From contig JAEUKI010000069.1 of assembly GCA_016793325.1 (NCBI GenBank), forward strand, positions 62,001-126,000: 64,000 bases of DNA, read 5' to 3'. The stretch's first letter is position 1. Every line of letters begins with the position of its first letter. The position numbers and the translations under genes are program-made. Shown here in pieces: positions 17,653-28,500 of this stretch. The notes beneath the pieces were generated by a model. That model did not search any database. It worked only from the letters and a program-made list of their open reading frames with translations, and was not told the DNA's origin. The stretch comes from Myxococcales bacterium (lineage in GTDB: Bacteria; Myxococcota_A; Polyangia; Polyangiales; Ga0077539).

Positions 17653-18477
17653 ATGAAGACCCTCGCGGGAAAGACCCTGTTCATCACCGGCGCGAGCCGG
17701 GGCATCGGCCACGCGATCGCCATGCGCGCAGCGAGAGACGGCGCCAACGTCGTGATCGCCGCGAAGACCGCCGAAGCGCACCCGAAGCTGCCTGGGACGA
17801 TCTACACCGCCGCCAAGGACATCGAGTCCGCGGGCGGCCGCGCCCTCCCTGTGCTCGTCGACGTGCGCGACGAAGCGCAGGTGAACGAAGCGGTCGACGA
17901 AGCCGTTCGCGTGTTCGGCGCGATCGACGTCCTCGTGAACAACGCGTCGGCGATCTCGCTGACGAGCACCCTCGGCACGCCGATGAAGCGCTACGACTTG
18001 ATGCACGGGATCAACGTGCGCGGCGCGTTCGCGTGCATGCGAGCGTGCGCTCCGCACCTCGCGAAGAGCGAAAATCCCCACGTGCTCACGCTCTCGCCGC
18101 CGCTCACGCTCGCGCCCAAGTGGTACGGCCCGCACGTGGCGTACACGATCTCGAAGATGAACATGAGCCTGCTGACGCTCGGCTGGGCCGAGGAGTTTCG
18201 CGCCGAGGGCATCGCGTGCAACGCGCTCTGGCCGCGCACGCTGATCGCGACCGCAGCGGTGCAGAACCTCCTCGGCGGCGACGAAATGGTCGCGCGCTCG
18301 CGCAAGCCCGAGATCGTCGCGGACGCCGCGCACGCGGTGCTCACGCGCCCCTCCCGCGAGTGTACGGGCAACTTCTTCATCGACGAAGACGTGCTTCGGA
18401 GCGAGGGCGTGACCGACCTCGCGCGCTACGCGATGGACGCGTCCGTCGAGCCGCTCGTGGACTTGTTTCTCGAGTAG
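17653..18477 (+). CDS. HSDL2-like short-chain dehydrogenase/reductase
   Basis: This is a 274-residue NAD(P)-dependent SDR closely resembling hydroxysteroid dehydrogenase-like protein 2. Visible marks are the nucleotide-binding TGASRGIG (12-19), NNAS (96-99), and catalytic Ser148, Tyr164 and Lys168 in LSPP and AYTISK. HSDL2-specific words are IAAKTAEAHPKLPGTIYTAA, LVDVRDE, NALWPRT and GNFFIDED. In place of the usual SSxxG, the catalytic Ser is in LSPP, as in HSDL2. The family is linked to fatty-acid and lipid metabolism; the substrate is unproven, and the C-terminal SCP2 domain of the animal protein is absent. The ATG at 17653 is the natural start. The gene stands alone, 92 bases before the AddB-like gene on the same strand. 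Confidence 0.92.
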   Translation: MKTLAGKTLFITGASRGIGHAIAMRAARDGANVVIAAKTAEAHPKLPGTIYTAAKDIESAGGRALPVLVDVRDEAQVNEAVDEAVRVFGAIDVLVNNASAISLTSTLGTPMKRYDLMHGINVRGAFACMRACAPHLAKSENPHVLTLSPPLTLAPKWYGPHVAYTISKMNMSLLTLGWAEEFRAEGIACNALWPRTLIATAAVQNLLGGDEMVARSRKPEIVADAAHAVLTRPSRECTGNFFIDEDVLRSEGVTDLARYAMDASVEPLVDLFLE

Positions 18478-18569
18478 CGGTTCGCGCGCAGGGGGCGCAG
18501 GGGATCACAGGGACAGAGTATGTCCGTCACGAGCTTGCGCGTCGGCGCCCCAGCGCACAGGATCACGAC

Positions 18570-21500
18570 GTGCGCGCGACACCCACGGCCACGCGATCCA
18601 CGAGCCAGGTGCACGTCGTGGCGACGGACGAACACCGTCGCGCGCGGCTGCTCGTGGCGGCGCGCGAGGGGGGCGCGGCGATCGCACCGTCGACGGTGTC
18701 GATTCACACGCTCGTTCGCGCGCTGCACCGGGCGCTTCTGCCGCACGTGGCGCTGGCCCACCCGTTGATCGAGCGCGTGGCCGCGTCGCTCGCGGCGACG
18801 AAGGTGCGCGGCGGCGCTGGATATACGCGGGCGACGGCGCTCGCGAGCGCGCTCGATGTGCTTCGTCGCAACGCGATCGACGGCGACGCGCTCGAGCGGT
18901 CGTTGGCGGAGGTGGACGCGAGCGAAGACGGCGCGCGAAAGCGCCTCGGCGCGCTGGCCGAAGCCTCGCGGTTGGTCGACGAGCGGCTCGAGGCCGAGGG
19001 GCTCGTGGCGCGCGCGGGGCTCGAGGGCGTGCTCGCGCGCGCGATCGACGCGATGGAGCTCGGCGAGGCGCTGCCCGCGCCGATCGGCCCGAACCCGACG
19101 CACGTCCGCGTGACGCTCGGCGCGGCGGGGCTCGATTTGTCCCGCGCGAGGCTCCTCGCGGCGCTCGGTCGCGCGCTGCAAAGGCGAGGCGGCGGGCTGT
19201 CGTTGCGCGTCCTCGTCGAGCCTGCGCGCGAGCGTTGGAGCGCCGCGCTCGATCGCGCGCTTCGCGTGTTCGAAGACGACGAAGAGTCGCCGGTCGAGCT
19301 CGAGCTCGGCCTTCGCGAAGACGACGGCGAGACGCACGACGGGCTGCGCTCGTTCGTCGAGGCGCTCGCGGCGGGAGGGCGCGCTGTGGACGCGCCGGTC
19401 GAGTTCGCCGAGGCGCACGGGCCCGACGAGTCTGCGCGCTGGGCGATCGCGACGGTCGAGCGCTGGATCGACGCGGGCATGGAGCCCGAAGAGATCGCGA
19501 TCGTCTTGCGCACGGGCGCTGCGGACGAGGTCGAGCCGATCGTTCGTGCGCTCGACGAGGCCGGGCTTCGCGCGAGGCTCGACGAGGCGTGCGCGCGAGG
19601 CATCGAGCGGCCGGGCGCAGCGATCGCGCTCGTGTCGCTCGCGCGCGCGCTCGCAGAGGGCGGCGAGGTCGAGCGCGTGACCTTCGCGCTCGCGGCGCTC
19701 GCTGGGCCGAAGGCGATCCGTGGACACGCGCCGACGACGCTCGCGCACGCCGCGCGCGCGGTGCGCGCGAGGACCGTGTTCGACCCGAAGCTCGAATTGC
19801 TCGGGCGCCATGTCTCTCCGGCGACGGCAGAGGCCGCGTCGGCGTTGCGCGAGCTCGTCGCGCCGCTCGGGACCGAGGGGACCGTCGAGCAACACTGCGC
19901 GCGTTGGCTGCGATTTCTGCGGGCGATCGCGCCGGCGTCGCGCCACCAAGAGGCCGCGAGGTCGCTCGGGCGCGTGGGCTCGGACGAGCCTGCGACGCGC
20001 GCGATGCTCCGGGCCTCGACGCGTGAAGAGCGCGCGCTCGACGCGATCGAGCGATCGATCGAGCAGCTCGCGCCGAGGGCGCGTCGGGCGGGGCTCGCGT
20101 CGGTGATCGACGCAGAGTCCTTCGCGTCGCTCCTCGAAGACGCGATCGACGCGGCGCGCGAGGCGCTCGACGGCGCGAGCGACGCGGGCACGAGCGGCGT
20201 TCGCGTGACGTCGGTCGAGTCCGTCGTGGGCGCGACGTTTCGTGGCGTCGTGGTGGTGGGGATCGAAGATGGGCGCTTTCCTGCGCACGTCGAAGAGGAC
20301 TCGCTGCTCGGCGAGGTCGAGCGGCGCGCGGTGAAAAAGAGCGCGGGCGTCCTCGTCGTTCGACGCGGCGCCAAAGAGGACGAAGCGCAGCTCTTCTTGG
20401 CGGCGTGCGCGGCGTCGAGCGAGCGCCTCGGGCTCGTGGGGTCGAGGCACGACGCGGGCGGGCGCGCGCTCGCGCCCTCGCCGTTCATGGTGGACGTGCG
20501 GCGCGTGCTCGATCGAGCGCCGCAGTGGCTCACGCACGATCCGCTCGCGCGTTCGAGGGCCGTCGTCGCGCGAGGCAGCGAGCGGCTTACGCGCGCGTGG
20601 GCGGGGTGGCCCTCCCGTGAAGCGCTCGCGAAAGCAGCGATGGACACGGGCGCGCGCGCTCTCTTCGATCGCGTTCGCTCGGCGGTCGAGCGCGCAGAGA
20701 TCGAGCGCGAGCGGACGGAGTTCTTCGCGGGGCTTCGCGCGGAGCCCGGGAGATTCTCGGGCCGAATCGACCACGACCCGCGCGCGATCGCGGCGCTCGA
20801 GCTCGCGCGGTACGCGACGACGGCGTGGCCGCTCGACGTGACGTCGCTCGAGCGGACGGCGCGCTGCGCGTTCAAGGCGTTCGCGCAACAAGTGTTGAAG
20901 CTCGAGCCCGAGGACCTCCCGTCGCTCGCGCTCGACGCGAAAGAGCGCGGGCATCTGCTGCACGCGCTGCTCGAAGCGGGGCAAATCGCGCTCCACGGAA
21001 CGCAAGGCAGGCCGCGCGCCGTTCGTTGGGAGAAGGTCGAAGCGGCGCTCGACAAGGCGGCCGAGCGCTTCGGCGCGGACCTTCCGCACGCGGACACGGA
21101 CCTTCTGCGCGCGGACACCGTCGCGATTCGCCGCATGATCGAGGGCTTTCTCGAAGGTCGCATGGACGCGGACACGCGCTGGAGCGTCGTCGCGACGGAG
21201 GTCGCGTTCGGGCCCGAGCGCGAGTGGCCCGCGCTCGAAGTCGAGGTCGACGGCGAGTCGCCGATCGTGCTCCGCGGCCGAATCGACGGCGTCGAGCGGC
21301 TCGACGAGAGCGTGCGCGCGGTCGAGTTCAAGAGCGGGCGCGGCGACGGGTTTCGCAAGCGGCTGCGCGAGGGCGCGCTCGACACACAATTTCAACTCGT
21401 GGTGTACGCATCGGCGCTCTATCGCGCCGTGCGCGAGGGCCGCGTGGACGCGACGGGGGTCGACGTCGACGGGGTGTACGTCGGGTTTCGCGATCAGACC

Positions 21501-21737
21501 GAGCACGGGCTGAGGGACGTGCTCGCCAAGCCGCGCAGGGGCGGCGGCGACGCGCCGATCGCCGACGTCGAGTCGCTCGTGCGCGACGGAGCGCAGGGCA
21601 AAGGCGCCCTCGGCGAAGCCGTGCGAAAGGCGGTGCTGCCTGTGCGGCAGGGCGTGTTCGCGCCGCGGCCGCGCGACTGCGATTTCTGCAACGCGCAGTC
21701 GCTCTGCCGCGTCGAGCGCGGACGCGAAGAGCACTGA
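18570..21737 (+). CDS. AddB/RecB-like PD-(D/E)XK nuclease with Fe-S staple
   Basis: About 1055 residues. The GTG at 18570 is chosen because AGGA lies 7 bases before it; a GTG at 18609 would start directly at the first strand. The N-terminal two-thirds resembles the inactivated helicase of AddB and has no Walker A motif. A TSVESVVGATFRGVVVVGIEDGRFP segment corresponds to a helicase motif V/VI region. The C-terminal 250 residues form the nuclease: GHLLHALLE, catalytic RGRIDGVE and AVEFKSG (Asp and Glu-x-Lys), then QLVVY. A cysteine in TARCAFKAF plus CDFCNAQSLC near the end match the four-cysteine iron-sulfur staple of AddB nucleases. It should act with the AddA-like helicase encoded next to process double-strand breaks for RecA loading. 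Confidence 0.85.
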   Translation: MRATPTATRSTSQVHVVATDEHRRARLLVAAREGGAAIAPSTVSIHTLVRALHRALLPHVALAHPLIERVAASLAATKVRGGAGYTRATALASALDVLRRNAIDGDALERSLAEVDASEDGARKRLGALAEASRLVDERLEAEGLVARAGLEGVLARAIDAMELGEALPAPIGPNPTHVRVTLGAAGLDLSRARLLAALGRALQRRGGGLSLRVLVEPARERWSAALDRALRVFEDDEESPVELELGLREDDGETHDGLRSFVEALAAGGRAVDAPVEFAEAHGPDESARWAIATVERWIDAGMEPEEIAIVLRTGAADEVEPIVRALDEAGLRARLDEACARGIERPGAAIALVSLARALAEGGEVERVTFALAALAGPKAIRGHAPTTLAHAARAVRARTVFDPKLELLGRHVSPATAEAASALRELVAPLGTEGTVEQHCARWLRFLRAIAPASRHQEAARSLGRVGSDEPATRAMLRASTREERALDAIERSIEQLAPRARRAGLASVIDAESFASLLEDAIDAAREALDGASDAGTSGVRVTSVESVVGATFRGVVVVGIEDGRFPAHVEEDSLLGEVERRAVKKSAGVLVVRRGAKEDEAQLFLAACAASSERLGLVGSRHDAGGRALAPSPFMVDVRRVLDRAPQWLTHDPLARSRAVVARGSERLTRAWAGWPSREALAKAAMDTGARALFDRVRSAVERAEIERERTEFFAGLRAEPGRFSGRIDHDPRAIAALELARYATTAWPLDVTSLERTARCAFKAFAQQVLKLEPEDLPSLALDAKERGHLLHALLEAGQIALHGTQGRPRAVRWEKVEAALDKAAERFGADLPHADTDLLRADTVAIRRMIEGFLEGRMDADTRWSVVATEVAFGPEREWPALEVEVDGESPIVLRGRIDGVERLDESVRAVEFKSGRGDGFRKRLREGALDTQFQLVVYASALYRAVREGRVDATGVDVDGVYVGFRDQTEHGLRDVLAKPRRGGGDAPIADVESLVRDGAQGKGALGEAVRKAVLPVRQGVFAPRPRDCDFCNAQSLCRVERGREEH

Positions 21738-21920
21738 GAGGGAGTTGGAGTGGGATTTGGGCGTTTTGCTGCAGATCTGCGCCGACCATCGGCGTCAGCG
21801 CTTCTTGCAAACGTCTCGAAGGTCCTGCCCAACACCCTCTGAGACGCGCCAACGCGTGACATTTTCTGTCCGCTCGTGCTCGCGTCGCGCGCGCGCGCGA
21901 CGCACACTCGGAGGCCCCCG

Positions 21921-24900
21921 ATGACCGATCGAGCCGCGCTGTTTTCGTTCTCGAGAAACACCCTCCTTCGCGCCGGCGCCGGCACGGGAAAGACCGAAGC
22001 CCTCGCGACGGTCTACCTCCACCTCGTCGGCGGCCTGTGCGACCCGGACGTGTGGAGCAAGCAGGGCGTCGCGTCCGAGCGGATCGTCGCGCTGACCTTC
22101 ACGGAGAAGGCGGCGATCGAGATGCGAGAGCGCATCGCCGAAGCGGTCCGCGTGCTCTCGTTCGAAGACAGCCCCGCGGGGATCGACGCGTCCGATCCGC
22201 GTGTGCGCGAGCGCGCTGCGAGGCAATGGGCGCAGTCGCGGTCGCTCGATCGCGCGGCGGCGGCGCGTCTGCTCGCGCTCGGCGAGAGCGCCAACCGTCA
22301 GGGACGACCGATGCCCGATCGCGCGACGTGGCAACGCGTCGGCTTCGCGCTCGGCAACGCCCGGATCGGAACGTTTCACGGCTTCGCCGCGGGCGTCCTC
22401 CGCGCCGTCGCGCTCGACCTCGGGATCGACCCGACGTTTCGCGTGACCGAGCCCGAAGAGGCCGATCGACTACTTCGTGAAGCGATTACGGAAGCGCTCT
22501 CGAGCGCCGCGCGATCCGAGGTCGACGCGGTCGCGGATCTCATGGCCGCCGCGGGTGGAATCGATCCCGAGGGCGATCGCGGCGTGGTCGTTCGCTTCGT
22601 CTCGATGGTTCACGCCCTCGACGAAGCGGGCTCGAGCGACGAGGAGGTCTCCGACGGACCCGTGCTCGACGCGACGCCGCCGCAGCCCTTCATCGCAGCG
22701 GACGCGATCGAGCGCTTCGCGCGCGCGTGCGAAGGCGTGAGCGCGCTCTCGTCCGAGCGGATCCCCGCGCGTCTGCTCAAGCTATCGGGCGCGATCTCCG
22801 AGCTCGGCGTCGTCGATTCGCCTGCAAAAGCTCGGCAGTGCGTCGCGCTCCTTCGCACCGCGCGCCTCCCGAGCAAGAACCGAACGCGCGCGATCGAAGC
22901 CGACGCAAACCGCGCCCGCGACATGATCGAGTCGCTGCACGACGCGGCGCTCGCCGTTCACTCGGCGTGGCTCGCGCGCGCGGCCAAGGACGTCCTGCTC
23001 GACGCGCGACGGCTCTTTCGCGCGAAGAAGAAGAAGCGTCACGTGCTCGACTTCGCGGACCTTCTGCGACGGCTCCGCGACGCGCTCCGCGACGAGCCGC
23101 GTATGCGACGCGCGTGGAAGCGACGCTTCGACGCCGTGCTCGTCGACGAGTTTCAGGACACCAATCGACTCCAACGCGACCTGCTCTATCTGCTCCGCGA
23201 GCGACGCGATGGAGCAGCAGCCGCGGCCGACGAGGACGCGGGAGGGCGCGTTCCGACGGCGAGCGAGCTCGAGCCTTCGGGGCTCTTGCTCGTCGGCGAC
23301 GCGAAGCAGTCGATCTACGCGTTTCGCAGCGCGGACGTCGGCGTGTTTCTCGAGACCGAGCGCGACCTCGTCAACGCAGGCGGCGTCTCGATGGAGCTCG
23401 TCGAGAGCCATCGCTCGGTCGACGCCGTGCTCGACGCGATCAATCCCGCGGCAGAAGCGCTGCTCGGCGCGGGGCTCACCGCGCACGGCGAGCGCTTCTA
23501 CGACAGCGCGCGCGACGCGCTCGTCGCAGAAGCCGCGGGCGACGGAGAAGCGCGCGTCGAGCTCGTGCTCGTGTCCGGCGACAGCGCCGACGAGATCCGC
23601 GAGCTCGAAGCGCAAGCGATCGCGCGACGCATCAAGAAGCTCGTCGATCCGCTCGCGAGGCACGCGCCAGGGTGGCGCTCGCCGAGGCTCGACGAGATCG
23701 CGGTGCTCGTTCCGACGTGGTCGCACACCGAGCCCGTGAAGAAGGCGCTGCAGCGCGAAGGAATCCCGTACGCGCAGCTCGGCGGCCCCGGCTTCTGGGA
23801 GCGTCGCGAGGTCGACGACCTGGTGGCCCTGTTGCGATTGGTCGCCGATCCCGCCGATCGACTCGCGCTCGCCTCGGTGCTGCGCGGGCCGCTCGTCGGT
23901 CTCTCGGACGCCGCCCTCGCCCACGTCCTCGGACGCAAATCGACGCTCGACGACGCGCTCGACCCGCCCGCTGCGGTGCGCGAGGCGCTCGAAGAAGACG
24001 ACCGCGCGAGGCTCGACGAGTCGCGTCCGTCGATCAAGCGCCTCGCCCGCGCAGGCGGCTCGCTCCCGCCCGACGAAGTGCTCCGGATCATCTTGGCCGA
24101 GCGCAACTACGCCGCGGTGCTCGCGGCGCTTCCGTTCGGCGCGCAGCGGGCGGCCAACGTCGACAAGCTCGTCGGCCTCGCGCAAGAAGCGTCGCGCCGC
24201 GGAGGGGAGGACAGCTCGGTCGCGGGCTTCGTTCGCTACGTCGATCGCATGCGCGCGGCGGCCGAACACGAGACCGAAGTGGACGTCTCCGACGTGAGCA
24301 CCGGCGCCGTGCAGCTCTTGTCCATCCACGCGGCCAAGGGGCTCGAGTGGCCCGTCGTCTTCGTCGCGCAGACGTCTCGCCGTAGAAAGATCCACGCCGA
24401 ACGCGTGCTGCTCGACGCGCGAAGGAGGGTCGTCGCGCTTCCCTCGGACTACGACGCGCCCCCACCTTTTCAAGAGCTCCGACGCGACGCGCACGCCGCG
24501 GAAGAAGACGACCAGCGGCGGCTGCTCTACGTGGCGCTCACGCGCGCGAGGGACATGGCCATCGTCAGCGGCCCCGCGAGCGAAGGCGAAGGCGAGTGGC
24601 GAACGCTCTCGATGGCGCTCCTGCGGCTCGCGCCCGCGTCGGTGCGCGTCATCAAGCCGGGGCTCGACGGCCCGAGCGTCGGGGTCCGCGCGGCCGGAGC
24701 TCCGAGCGCCACGCACGCGAGCGCGGGCGAGGTCGACGCGCCCCCAGCGCCGCCCCCGAAGCGCAGGACGCGGTCGCTCACGGTCCACGCCGAGGCGCTC
24801 GGCGAGTTCGCGCGCTGCCCGAGGCGCTACGCGTTTCGCTACGAGCTCGGGGCGCCCGAAGAGCGCGCGCGGACGAGCCCTCCGCGCGATCGCGTCGAGT

Positions 24901-25520
24901 CGCTCGTGCGCTCGACGTTGCGCGCGGCGCTCCCGTGCGCGGTCGGCGAAGAGGGCGGAGCGGTGCACGCCGCGCTCGCCGCAGAGCACGAAGACGACGC
25001 GCTCGTCCGCGAGCACGCCGCCAAAATCGCGCGCGCCGCGCTCGCGATGGAGACCGGCCGCGCGCTCAGCGAAGAGGGCGCGCTCAGCGCGTCCGAGCTC
25101 GCGATCGCGCTGCGAATCGAGGGCGAATCCGTGGCGCTCGTGCTCGAAGCGCGGGCGGATTTCGTCGCGCGCGCCTCCGCCCTCGGCGGAGAGAGCGACG
25201 CGGTCGCCGTCGTTCGCGTGGCGCTCGAGGGACCGAGCAGCGACGCGACGTTCTGGCGCGACGAGCTCGAGGCGGCGCGGCTCGGGCTCGCGTCGCGGCT
25301 CGGCGACGAGGTCACCGTTCGCGCGTGCGTGTGGCTCGTCGGCCCCGAGCGGTCGACCGTTCGATGGCTCGACGCGGTCGAACCCGACAAGTCGCGCGCG
25401 CAGCTCTCGGAGCTCGGCGCGCACTTCGCCCGATCGCTCGACGAAGGCGCCTGGGAGGGTCGCGCGCGGCCGCAGTGCGAGCGCATGAAGTGCGGCTACG
25501 TGGGCCGCTGCCACGAGTGA
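21921..25520 (+). CDS. AddA-like UvrD-family helicase with degenerate nuclease domain
   Basis: This 1199-residue superfamily 1 helicase is the partner of the AddB-like protein. The ATG at 21921 follows GGAGG by 6 bases. Helicase motifs are complete: AGAGTGKT (18-25), ALTFTEKAA, VLVDEFQDT, LLLVGDAKQSIYAFR, LVESHRS, LLSIHAAKGLEWPVVFVA and RLLYVALTRARD. The C-terminal domain keeps the cysteine pattern (FARCPRRY and CERMKCGYVGRC) of Fe-S stapled nucleases. The nuclease signature itself is gone: where VVDYKTG and QxxxY are expected there are AVVRVALEG and a stretch without Gln-Tyr. The enzyme should translocate along DNA but not cut, leaving cleavage to AddB alone. A 183-base gap, partly AT-rich, separates it from addB and may hold its own promoter. 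Confidence 0.9.
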   Translation: MTDRAALFSFSRNTLLRAGAGTGKTEALATVYLHLVGGLCDPDVWSKQGVASERIVALTFTEKAAIEMRERIAEAVRVLSFEDSPAGIDASDPRVRERAARQWAQSRSLDRAAAARLLALGESANRQGRPMPDRATWQRVGFALGNARIGTFHGFAAGVLRAVALDLGIDPTFRVTEPEEADRLLREAITEALSSAARSEVDAVADLMAAAGGIDPEGDRGVVVRFVSMVHALDEAGSSDEEVSDGPVLDATPPQPFIAADAIERFARACEGVSALSSERIPARLLKLSGAISELGVVDSPAKARQCVALLRTARLPSKNRTRAIEADANRARDMIESLHDAALAVHSAWLARAAKDVLLDARRLFRAKKKKRHVLDFADLLRRLRDALRDEPRMRRAWKRRFDAVLVDEFQDTNRLQRDLLYLLRERRDGAAAAADEDAGGRVPTASELEPSGLLLVGDAKQSIYAFRSADVGVFLETERDLVNAGGVSMELVESHRSVDAVLDAINPAAEALLGAGLTAHGERFYDSARDALVAEAAGDGEARVELVLVSGDSADEIRELEAQAIARRIKKLVDPLARHAPGWRSPRLDEIAVLVPTWSHTEPVKKALQREGIPYAQLGGPGFWERREVDDLVALLRLVADPADRLALASVLRGPLVGLSDAALAHVLGRKSTLDDALDPPAAVREALEEDDRARLDESRPSIKRLARAGGSLPPDEVLRIILAERNYAAVLAALPFGAQRAANVDKLVGLAQEASRRGGEDSSVAGFVRYVDRMRAAAEHETEVDVSDVSTGAVQLLSIHAAKGLEWPVVFVAQTSRRRKIHAERVLLDARRRVVALPSDYDAPPPFQELRRDAHAAEEDDQRRLLYVALTRARDMAIVSGPASEGEGEWRTLSMALLRLAPASVRVIKPGLDGPSVGVRAAGAPSATHASAGEVDAPPAPPPKRRTRSLTVHAEALGEFARCPRRYAFRYELGAPEERARTSPPRDRVESLVRSTLRAALPCAVGEEGGAVHAALAAEHEDDALVREHAAKIARAALAMETGRALSEEGALSASELAIALRIEGESVALVLEARADFVARASALGGESDAVAVVRVALEGPSSDATFWRDELEAARLGLASRLGDEVTVRACVWLVGPERSTVRWLDAVEPDKSRAQLSELGAHFARSLDEGAWEGRARPQCERMKCGYVGRCHE

Positions 25521-25539
25521 TCCGCGCTCGATTGCGTGC

Positions 25540-28500
25540 TCACAAATCGAGCTCGACGCCCCACGCGTCCAGGCCCAAGCTGCGGAGCTTTCGCGGCGTT
25601 CGCCGCACCGAGCGCGCGAGGAGCATCGTTCGAACACCGGGGTCGTCGGCCACCGCTTGCGTGAGCAGCGTGGCGGGCCGGCTCAGCTCGTCGACGAGCG
25701 AGAACGCGAGCTCGGCGTTGCGGCCGAAGTAGTCGAGCTTGTCGCCGATGGTGGCGGCCATCATGGGCCCGCGGTGCACCGCGATGCGGAGCGCGAGCTT
25801 GGCGAGCGAGGGCTTCTTCGCGAGCTCGCGCGCGAGCGAGAGCGCGGCTTCGACCGCGGATTGAGCGTCTTCGAAGGCGGACACCGTGCGCGCTCCGACG
25901 GTCTTCAAGAGCGCGCCGTGGTGCGCCGCGGTCACCTCTTCGATCACGCGCAGGTGCTCGAGGACCGCGGCGTACGCGGCGTTGTCGCCGAGCTCGTCGA
26001 AGAGCGCGCCGCTACGATCGATCGAGGTGGTGAGCAAGGTCATCGACGCGACGGACACGAGCGCCCCTGCCGCGAGCACTTGCCCGGGAAACATCTCGCG
26101 AAACGACCGCGTCGCGCTCGCCTTCGCCGCCGTGAGCGCGGAGCTCGACTCGGTCGCGCGCTCGACGCGCAGCAAGAGCTCGCGCTCGAGCGTGTTGGTG
26201 AGCGAGAGCACCTGCGCGCCTTCGGCCACGACGATCGCGAGGTCACCGCGCTTCTTGTTCTCCTCGCCGTCGAGGTCGCCGAGGCGCACGTCCGCGCGTC
26301 GGAGCGCGCCGCCCTTCTTCGCGTGAAGGTCGATCGACCGCGAGAGCTGCGCGCTGCGAACCTTGTAGCGACCCGCCGGCAGCGCGAGCTCGAGGTCGAA
26401 GCGCTCGCCGGGCGCGAGCCTGAGCTGCGCGACGACGTGCGGAAAGTGCCCTGGACCACCGGCGCAAAACGTCCGCGTCTCGACGGCGCGCACGGACGTG
26501 TGCGGTCGAAACACGAGCTCGATCGAGCTCGAAAAATCCAGCGAGAAATCGATGTTGCACGCGACGCACGACGCGTGCGAGCGCACCGCGTCGAGCGACT
26601 CGGCGACGGACGTCGAGATCTTGCAGCTCGGGCACAGGACGTCCCAGAGCATCACGAGCGCGCCTTCGCGGCAGAGCACGAGGCACGCCTCGGCGACGAG
26701 GTCTCGCGAGAGGCCGAGCTCGTCTGCGACCGCGTAGGGTCGAACGCGCGCGACGTCGTTGTCCGACGCAGTCCGGAGGTACTGGCAGAGCGCTTCGACG
26801 ACGGCCGCGTCCGCGCCGCGTCCGATCGCCGCGCGAGCGGCCTTGTCGAGTCGTTCGCTCGCGGCGCGCGAGAGGTTGACGTCGGGCTGGAGGGGATCTG
26901 TTCCCGCGGGGAGCGCGGCGACGCGGGCGCGCCCGAGGAGCGCGTCGAGCCGTCGGTACGCCTTCGAGAGCGCGCGGCGATACTTGAAGCCCACTTCGAT
27001 CGGCGCCGCGAAGTAGCCGAGCCAATTGCGCGGGTGCAGCGTGATCGTGTGCCGCACGCGGGTCTTCGTCGGCGCGAGCGATTGCAGCTCGACCTCGGCG
27101 GAGTACCAGAGCACCGGGCCGCTCTGAAACTCGCGAAACACGGCGTGTCGCTTGCGCTCGATCCACTCGTACGGGTGCTCGCGCCATCGCAGCGGGATCC
27201 CGAGGGCGGAGTTGCTCCCGACCCGCTCGCTCACGCCCGGCGTCACGCCGCGCACGTCGTACTTCACCGGCGCGAGCCCTGCGGCGCGGTTCATCTTGTC
27301 GGTGTTGGCGACGTAGGGCCAGAGCTCTTCGACGCTCGCGTCGAGGTCGAACTCGAACACGAATCGCCGCGTCCAACCGGGCTTCGACTGGGGGAGCTTC
27401 GGGTGCAGCTCGACGATGTCGCTCGTTCCGCGGAGGGCGGTCTCGATGGCGTCGAGCATGGCGCGCGCGTCCGCGTAGCGATCCGCGGGCTCTTTTGCGA
27501 GCGCTCGCTCGATGATCGCCGCGGTGTGCTCGGAGACCGACGGCGCGACGTCGCGCACCTTCGGGACCGGCGACGTCAGATGCAACAACACGACGTCCAT
27601 CGGAACGTCCGCGTCGAAGGGCACCTTCCCCGTCACGAGCTCGAACAGCGTGCAGCCGAGCGCGTACACGTCCGTCGCGGGGACGAGCTCGATTTGCCCG
27701 CGGCACTGCTCGGGCGCCATGTACTGCGGCGTCCCGATGATCGTGCCTTCCTTCGTGGCGTGCGCGCGATTGAGGTCCGGTTGCTCGGAGTCTCTCGCGA
27801 TCCCGAAGTCGCACACTTTGATGCGTTGCCGCGTCGGGTCGCCGTCGCGCAGCGGCTCGTCCGCGCGCAAGAACAGCAGGTTGTCTGGCTTCAAATCGCG
27901 ATGAACGATCCCGACGCGATGCGGCTCGACGAGCGCGCGGCACGCGTCCGCGATGATCGCGAGCGCCTCTCGCTCGTCGATCGTCTTCTGTTCGCTGAGC
28001 ACCGCGCCGAGCGAACGGCCCGCGATGAACTCCATCACCAAGTAGTGACGGTCTGCGTCTTCGTTGAGCTCGACGAGGTTGGCGATGTACGGGTTGCGCA
28101 CGGTGGCGAGCGTCCGGGCCTCCTTGCGAAATCTCCGCAAAAAGACTGGATCGCGCGCGACTTCGGGCCGCATCACCTTGATCGCGACCGAGGCGGAGGT
28201 CCCCAGGTCCATGCCCTCCCACACCTCCCCCATTCCCCCTTCGCCGAGAAGCTTCATCAAGTAGTAGCGCCCGAGCTGGACGCCCTGCGCGAGCTTCGGC
28301 GGCTCCGATGGGTTGGCTTCGATCCCTGTGGTGATCGCCGAGCCGGTGGACTTCGTCTGCTTCCACTCGCGAATCGCGAGCGTCCACTCGGCCGCGCTCG
28401 GTCGCTCGTCCGGATTGCGAACGAGCGCGCTCGCGAGGATCCCGCGGAGTCCTTCGGTCACGCCCGCGGCGGTCACGCGGTGCGCTTCGTCGGTGGGATC

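Noticed and set aside
18426..25637. Minus-strand frames of 950-1100 codons opposite addB and addA
   Set aside because: They are shadows of the GC-rich third codon positions. The plus-strand frames contain complete helicase and nuclease motifs.
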